DNA of 9,715 nucleotides from positions 1 through 9,715 of the forward strand of contig CAJUQO010000079.1 in assembly GCA_910588295.1 (NCBI GenBank). Reading direction: 5' to 3'. Below the pieces are notes generated by a model, which worked only from the letters and a program-made list of their open reading frames with translations, made no database searches and was not told the origin of the DNA. Position numbers and translations under genes: made by a program. How positions within the stretch are numbered: the stretch's first letter is position 1; each line of letters opens with the position of its first letter. Positions 5,550 to 9,715 of the stretch are shown piece by piece. The DNA is from an uncultured Lachnospiraceae bacterium. GTDB taxonomy: Bacteria > Bacillota > Clostridia > Lachnospirales > Lachnospiraceae.

Positions 5550-6695
5550 ATGCGGATGGGTTATACGACCGGTTCCTGCGCGGCCGCGGCGGCTAAGGCG
5601 GCGGCCATGATGCTGTTTTCCGGACAGCCCGTGGAGGAGGTGCCGCTTATGACACCGAAAGGCGTGCTGCTTCATCTGAACATTGAGGACATTCAGATGG
5701 GAGGAGAGACGGTTTCCTGCGCTGTCCGAAAAGACGGCGGGGATGACCCGGATGTGACCACCGGTCTGCTGATTTATGCCGGAGTGTCCCGGACAGAGGA
5801 CACGGGTGTGCGCATCGACGGAGGTGCGGGTGTGGGCCGTGTGACGAAAAAAGGCTTACAGCAGCCCGTCGGTGAGGCGGCCATTAACGATACGCCCCGA
5901 CGGATGATACGGGAGGCAGTCGAGGAAATCTGCCGGAAGTATCGGTACAGTCAGGGGATCCGGGTGGTGATATCTGTTCCCGGTGGGGAAAAGGCGGCGG
6001 AAAAGACCTTTAATCCGCGGCTGGGCATTCAGGGCGGTATCTCGATTCTTGGCACCAGCGGTATTGTGGTGCCCATGAGTGAGGCGGCTCTGATTGAGAG
6101 TATCCGTGTGGAGATGCGGATGCTCCATGCTAATGGCGGCGAATACCTGGTCATCACGCCCGGCAATTACGGCGAGGTATTTTCTCAGGAACAGAAGAAT
6201 GTCCGGCTGGATTACGCTATGAAATGCAGCAATTATGTGGGGGAGACCCTGGATTTCGCCCGGGAGCTGGGTGTAAAGGGGATCCTTTTTATTGCGCATA
6301 TAGGGAAATTTATCAAAGTATCCGGGGGAATCATGAATACCCATTCCAGGCATGCCGACAGCCGTGCGGAGCTGATGGCGGCCCAGGCCATCCGGGCAGG
6401 TGCGAGCCTGGAGATAGCCCGAAAAATACTGGATACAATCACTACAGAGGAGGCTCTGGATATTCTCTATGGAGAAGGGCTTACGGAAGCCTTTATGGAG
6501 GTGGTGCTGCCGAAGGTGGCTTATTATCTGGATCACCGGGCAGCGGGAGAGCTGCGGCTGGGGGCCATCCTGTTTTCCAGCGTCCACGGAAAGCTGGGGG
6601 AGACAGAAGGGGCGGCGGAGCTGATCCGCAGAATAAACGCACAGGGAGCGGAGGATTTCCGCGGAAACGAAATAGAAACACATAGGAGAAAGTAA
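5550..6695 (+). CDS. cbiD: Cobalt-precorrin-5B C1-methyltransferase CbiD
   Basis: CbiD adds the C1 methyl group to cobalt-precorrin-5B, using S-adenosylmethionine, in the anaerobic cobalamin pathway. It is cytosolic and unrelated in fold to the other corrin methyltransferases. The diagnostic N-terminal GYTTGSCAAAAAKAA is at residues 4-18, followed by KDGGDDPDVT (61-70), GVGRVTKKGLQQPVGEAAIN (94-113), TFNPRLGIQGGISILGTSG (153-171) and the later HIGKFIKVSGG and MNTHSRHADSR. The 381-residue length is normal. The ATG at 5550 has GGGAGG at 5535-5540 upstream with nine bases between; ATG 5556 is an alternative. Many relatives carry some ten more residues ahead of the GYTTG motif, so the N-terminus is short. 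It is the first gene of the operon, after a perfect promoter, and its stop overlaps the next start by one base (TAATG). Confidence 0.97.
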   Translation: MRMGYTTGSCAAAAAKAAAMMLFSGQPVEEVPLMTPKGVLLHLNIEDIQMGGETVSCAVRKDGGDDPDVTTGLLIYAGVSRTEDTGVRIDGGAGVGRVTKKGLQQPVGEAAINDTPRRMIREAVEEICRKYRYSQGIRVVISVPGGEKAAEKTFNPRLGIQGGISILGTSGIVVPMSEAALIESIRVEMRMLHANGGEYLVITPGNYGEVFSQEQKNVRLDYAMKCSNYVGETLDFARELGVKGILFIAHIGKFIKVSGGIMNTHSRHADSRAELMAAQAIRAGASLEIARKILDTITTEEALDILYGEGLTEAFMEVVLPKVAYYLDHRAAGELRLGAILFSSVHGKLGETEGAAELIRRINAQGAEDFRGNEIETHRRK

Positions 6696-7393
6696 TGGCA
6701 GGAAAATTATATGGTGTGGGCGTGGGGCCGGGAGATCCGGAGCTTTTGACTTTAAAGGCCCTGCGGCTGATCCGGGAGGCGGATGTGATCGCCGTGCCCG
6801 GAGATGTGGCCAGGGAGACCGTGGCTTATAAAATCGTGGTGCAGGCGTATCCGGAGCTGGCCGAGAAGGAGCTGCTGCCCCTTGCGATGCCCATGACAAA
6901 GGATACAGAGAAACTGGAGGCCAGCCATCAGGCGGCGGCAGAAACGGTGGCGGCTTTGCTGGACGAAGGGAAAACGGTGGTTTTCCTGACACTGGGGGAC
7001 GTGACGGTTTACTCCACCTATCTGTATGTCCATCGGAAGATTCTGCAGATGGGGTACGAGGCAGAGATCGTGAACGGCATCACCTCTTTTTGCGCGGTGG
7101 CGGCCCGGCTGAATACGGGACTTGTGGAGAAGGCGGAGGAGCTGCATGTGATCCCTGCTTCCTATCAGATCGAGGAGGCGTTACAGTTTCCGGGAACCAA
7201 GGTGCTGATGAAGGCCGGACGGAAAATGCGCGAGGTGAAGGCGGTTCTGGAAAAGACAGGGGCCAGCGCATCCATGATCGAAAACTGCGGCATGGAAAAT
7301 GAAAAGATTTATATGTCGGTGGGAGAGATTCCCGAGGACGCGGGATATTATTCGCTGATCATCATTAAAGATAAAAGGGAAATGGCACGGTAG
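6695..7393 (+). CDS. cbiL: Precorrin-2 / cobalt-factor II C20-methyltransferase CbiL
   Basis: CbiL (CobI in the aerobic nomenclature) methylates C20 of cobalt-factor II, the first methylation after cobalt insertion in the anaerobic pathway. The 232-residue protein has the class III (tetrapyrrole) methyltransferase layout: GVGVGPGDPELLTLKAL at residues 7-23, AVPGD at 33-37, the TLGDVTVYSTY motif typical of C20 methyltransferases at 99-109, and NGITSFCAVAARLN at 127-140. Relatives usually have PGITS here, so the asparagine is a mild variation. The length is normal for CbiL. AGGAG at 6684-6688 lies six bases before the ATG, within the end of cbiD, so translation is coupled. The neighbours all belong to the same pathway. 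Confidence 0.96.
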   Translation: MAGKLYGVGVGPGDPELLTLKALRLIREADVIAVPGDVARETVAYKIVVQAYPELAEKELLPLAMPMTKDTEKLEASHQAAAETVAALLDEGKTVVFLTLGDVTVYSTYLYVHRKILQMGYEAEIVNGITSFCAVAARLNTGLVEKAEELHVIPASYQIEEALQFPGTKVLMKAGRKMREVKAVLEKTGASASMIENCGMENEKIYMSVGEIPEDAGYYSLIIIKDKREMAR

Positions 7394-7402
7394 GAGGGAA
7401 AA

Positions 7403-8161
7403 ATGGTTCATTTTGTAGGAGCCGGGTCCGGTGCGCCGGATCTGATTACTATCAGGGGGAAAAAACTGCTGGAGGAAGCCGACGTGATCATTTACGCCGG
7501 TTCTCTGGTGAACCCGCAGCTTCTTGAGTATAAGAAAGAAAACTGTGCGGTGTATAACAGCGCGAAAATGACGCTGGAGGAAGTTCTGGAGGTGATGGCC
7601 GACGCGGAGGAGAAGGGACTTACCACAGTCCGGCTCCATACCGGGGATCCCTGCCTGTACGGCGCGATCCGGGAACAGATGGATGTGCTGGATGAGAAGG
7701 GGATTGCCTATGACTCTACGCCGGGCGTCAGCTCTTTTTGCGGCGCTGCGGCGGCTCTGGATCTGGAGTATACGCTGCCGGAGGTGTCCCAGAGCGTGGT
7801 AATTACCCGGATGGCCGGGCGCACGCCGGTGCCGGAAAAGGAGAGTATTGAGTCCTTTGCCGCCCATCAGGCTACGATGGTGGTGTTTTTGTCCACGACG
7901 ATGCTGGACGAGCTTGGCGAGCGGCTGATTGCCGGGGGGTATAAGGCCGATACTCCGGCGGCTATCGTGTACAAGGCCACCTGGGAGGATGAAAAGACCG
8001 CGGTGTGCACGGTGGGAACCCTGGCCGAGACGGCCAGGGCCAACGGGATTACCAAGACGGCCCTGATGATCATCGGTGACGTGGTGACCCACACGAAATA
8101 TGACCGCTCCAAGCTGTACCATCCCACGTTTACAACGGAATTCCGACAGGCATCCGAGTAG
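7403..8161 (+). CDS. cbiF: Cobalt-precorrin-4 C11-methyltransferase CbiF
   Basis: CbiF (CobM) transfers a methyl group from S-adenosylmethionine to C11 of cobalt-precorrin-4. The 252 residues show the whole class III methyltransferase pattern: VGAGSGAPDLIT (5-16), YAGSLV (31-36), HTGDPCLYGAI (79-89), TPGVSSF (106-112) and ITRMAGRTPVPE (134-145). The last motif separates CbiF/CobM from the other corrin methyltransferases. The closing DVVTHTKYDRSKLYHP is also typical. Length is normal. TAGGAGGG at 7391-7398 precedes the ATG and partly uses the cbiL stop; the gap to cbiL is nine bases. It is the middle gene of the operon and lies directly before cbiG, whose enzyme uses the CbiF product. Confidence 0.97.
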   Translation: MVHFVGAGSGAPDLITIRGKKLLEEADVIIYAGSLVNPQLLEYKKENCAVYNSAKMTLEEVLEVMADAEEKGLTTVRLHTGDPCLYGAIREQMDVLDEKGIAYDSTPGVSSFCGAAAALDLEYTLPEVSQSVVITRMAGRTPVPEKESIESFAAHQATMVVFLSTTMLDELGERLIAGGYKADTPAAIVYKATWEDEKTAVCTVGTLAETARANGITKTALMIIGDVVTHTKYDRSKLYHPTFTTEFRQASE

Positions 8162-8171
8162 GAGAAGGGGT

Positions 8172-9344
8172 ATGGGAGGCGCTAAATGGACGGGTACAGC
8201 GGCCGCCCCGGAGGGCTGCGGCCATACAGACGGGAGCAGGATAAGGGAAAAAAGCGGTTCCGGAAAAGAAGATGACCGTGCAGAGATCGTCTGCTTCTCG
8301 GAAAACGGAAAGCAGACGGCCCGTGAGGCGGCGGATTATCTGGAACGGCAGGGAAAGAAACCGCGGCTATGGCTGAAAAGCCGGTATGCTGCGGCTGAGG
8401 CGCCCTTCTATCTGGTGGACGAGCCTTTGACAGACTGGGCGGGCGTCCGCTGGGAGTGCGGCCTGCTGGTGTTTGTGGGAGCCCTTGGCATCGCCGTGCG
8501 GGCCATTGCTCCTCACGTGAAAAGCAAAAAAACCGATCCGGCGGTGCTGGTACTGGACGAGGGAAAACACTTCTGCATTCCGTTGCTGTCGGGCCATCTG
8601 GGAGGGGCCAATGAGGCGGCCCTGGAACTGGCGGCCCGTATGGGCAGCGTTCCGGTGGTGACGACAGCGACAGATATCCACAGTCTGTTTGCCGTGGATG
8701 TATTCGCAAAGAAGAATGGCCTGCAGATTGACAGCATGACGCTGGCTAAGGAGGTCAGCGCGGCTTTGCTGGCCGGGCAGGTGGTAGGCGTGTATTCGGA
8801 GCTGCCTGTGGAAAACACGGTGGCATCAAGTATACCCCGTGGACTGACGGTTTACGGGACAGAGCAGGAGGCTGCGGACGGCGGCTTACCGCTGGGTATA
8901 TATATAGGGTACCGGACAGATTCTACCCCCTTTTCAAAAACGCTGAAGTTGGTGCCAGACGGGCTGACGGTGGGAATCGGCTGCCGGAAAGGCGCGGCAG
9001 CGGAGACAGTAGCGGATTTGTTTAACCAGGTTATGGAGGGGCTGGATGTACGGGCTGTGGGACGGTTGGCCAGTATTGAGCTGAAAAAGGATGAGGCGGG
9101 TATCCGCAAACTGGCGGAGTCGCTGGGAGTTTCCTTTGTAACTTACGATTCGGAAGCGCTGAAAAAAGTTTCGGGGACATTTTCCGCGTCGGCCTTTGTG
9201 AAGGATGTTACCGGTGTGGACAATGTCTGTGAGCGCAGCGCTGTGTTGGCCGCCGGAAACGGAATACTGATCAGGAAAAAGCGCCTTGGCCGGGGGGTGA
9301 CGGCTGCGGTGGCGGCCGGAAATAGGAGGATACGTTTTGAATAA
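8172..9344 (+). CDS. cbiG: Cobalt-precorrin-5A hydrolase CbiG with N-terminal extension
   Basis: CbiG opens the delta-lactone of cobalt-precorrin-5A, releasing acetaldehyde and allowing C1 methylation by CbiD. The domains are in the usual order. The N-terminal domain begins at about residue 37 with AEIVCFSENGKQTA. The middle part has VFVGALGIAVRAIAPHVKSKKTDPA, then LLSGHLGGAN (138-147) and TTATDIHSLFAVDVFA. The CbiG C-terminal domain starts near GIGCRKGA (268-275) and ends with DNVCERSAVLAAG. From ATG 8172 the protein has 390 residues; about 36 hydrophilic, G-, S- and charge-rich residues precede the first recognised strand, where relatives usually begin almost at once. No later in-frame start sits near the domain edge, so the extension seems real or marks a sequence error. 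AGGAGA at 8160-8165 serves the start. The gap to cbiF is ten bases, and the 3' end overlaps cbiH by eight. Confidence 0.94.
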   Translation: MGGAKWTGTAAAPEGCGHTDGSRIREKSGSGKEDDRAEIVCFSENGKQTAREAADYLERQGKKPRLWLKSRYAAAEAPFYLVDEPLTDWAGVRWECGLLVFVGALGIAVRAIAPHVKSKKTDPAVLVLDEGKHFCIPLLSGHLGGANEAALELAARMGSVPVVTTATDIHSLFAVDVFAKKNGLQIDSMTLAKEVSAALLAGQVVGVYSELPVENTVASSIPRGLTVYGTEQEAADGGLPLGIYIGYRTDSTPFSKTLKLVPDGLTVGIGCRKGAAAETVADLFNQVMEGLDVRAVGRLASIELKKDEAGIRKLAESLGVSFVTYDSEALKKVSGTFSASAFVKDVTGVDNVCERSAVLAAGNGILIRKKRLGRGVTAAVAAGNRRIRFE

Positions 9345-9715
9345 GATTTTTGTAGTGGGCATCGGCCCCGGTGAATATGAACAGATGACATTGAAGGCAA
9401 TCCACGCCCTGGAGGGCAGTGATGTGATCATTGGCTATACGGTCTATGTGGATCTGGTGAAGGAGCACTTTGCGGGAAAAGAATTCATGACCACGCCGAT
9501 GACAAAAGAAGTGGATCGCTGCGTGTTGGCCTTCGAGGAGGCCATGAAGGGCCGGGTGGTGTCTATGATTTGCAGCGGCGATGCCGGAGTCTACGGCATG
9601 GCGGGGCTGATGTATGAGGTGGGCGAGCGGTATCCCGGAGTGGAGCTTGAGATTGTTCCCGGTGTGACAGCGGCCCTGGGAGGCGCGGCGGTGCTGGGTG
9701 CGCCGCTGATCCATG
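9337..9715 (+). CDS. cbiH: Cobalt-precorrin-3B (factor III) C17-methyltransferase CbiH, partial
   Basis: CbiH (CobJ) methylates C17 and drives contraction of the corrin ring with lactone formation, producing the substrate for later steps by CbiF and CbiG. The first 126 codons are present; the gene runs past the window edge, about half of a typical 240-residue enzyme. Visible are FVVGIGPGEYEQMTLKA (residues 5-21), IIGYTVYV (31-38), the CbiH-type MICSGDAGVYGMAG (77-90) and VPGVTAALGGAAVLGAPL (107-124). The start is a TTG at 9337, supported by GGAGG at 9325-9329 seven bases upstream; the next ATG in frame falls after the first conserved motif. The start overlaps the end of cbiG by eight bases, so translation is coupled. 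Confidence 0.95.
   Translation, partial: MNKIFVVGIGPGEYEQMTLKAIHALEGSDVIIGYTVYVDLVKEHFAGKEFMTTPMTKEVDRCVLAFEEAMKGRVVSMICSGDAGVYGMAGLMYEVGERYPGVELEIVPGVTAALGGAAVLGAPLIH

Noticed and set aside
5856..6992. A 378-codon open frame on the minus strand opposite cbiD and cbiL
   Set aside because: The + strand carries certain cbiD and cbiL with full family motifs; the minus frame is proline- and histidine-rich without motifs.
7181..8122. A 313-codon minus-strand frame opposite cbiL and cbiF
   Set aside because: It is antisense to confidently assigned cbiL and cbiF and has no motif or ribosome binding site that I can support.
1..9715. CRISPR array, tRNA or rRNA genes, insertion sequences, phage or defence genes
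   Set aside because: I saw no regularly spaced repeats, cloverleaf-like sequences, transposase motifs or terminal inverted repeats anywhere in the window.

Overview
The window looks like a chromosomal segment of a spore-forming, anaerobic Clostridia, most probably a member of the Lachnospiraceae. The evidence is a GerW/YtfJ-type sporulation gene next to a DUF2953 gene (the ytfI-ytfJ pairing of Bacillota), an anaerobic (cobalt-early) cobalamin operon, strong AGGAGG-like ribosome binding sites, and moderately high GC. The taxonomic guess is inference. All convincing genes are on the + strand.

Region 1 (about 1-2370) is intact core-like sequence: a NUDIX hydrolase ending in a clean hairpin terminator, then a conserved hypothetical protein, a DUF2953 membrane-anchored protein whose linker carries a 15-residue tandem repeat, a GerW-family sporulation protein, and a 47-residue two-helix membrane protein.

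Region 2 (about 2370-4760) is a decay tract. It holds a remnant of an aldose 1-epimerase family gene with no start and a large internal deletion, an intact protein that resembles the activation domain of B12-dependent methionine synthase, a 410-base stretch with two short coding-like scraps and a plausible promoter, and a glycerol kinase (glpK) pseudogene with two large internal deletions, each changing the frame, plus a late nonsense codon.

Region 3 (4781-5372) is one RimJ/RimL-type GNAT acetyltransferase closed by a strong terminator with an 11-bp perfect stem.

Region 4 (5409 to the end) is a corrin-ring operon in the order cbiD-cbiL-cbiF-cbiG-cbiH, continuing beyond the window. It begins with a perfect-consensus promoter (TTGACA, 17-base spacer, TATAAT) and a leader of about 105 nt that contains a 12-of-13-bp stem but no recognisable B12 riboswitch. 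The genes are translationally packed, with gaps of 9-10 nt or overlaps of 1-8 nt. Together they cover methylation at C20 (CbiL), C17 with ring contraction (CbiH), C11 (CbiF), lactone opening (CbiG) and C1 methylation (CbiD).

I found no clear sign of an undescribed biological system. The observations most worth following are the cbi leader structure, the repeat in the DUF2953 protein, and the clustering of deleted genes between 2.37 and 4.76 kb.
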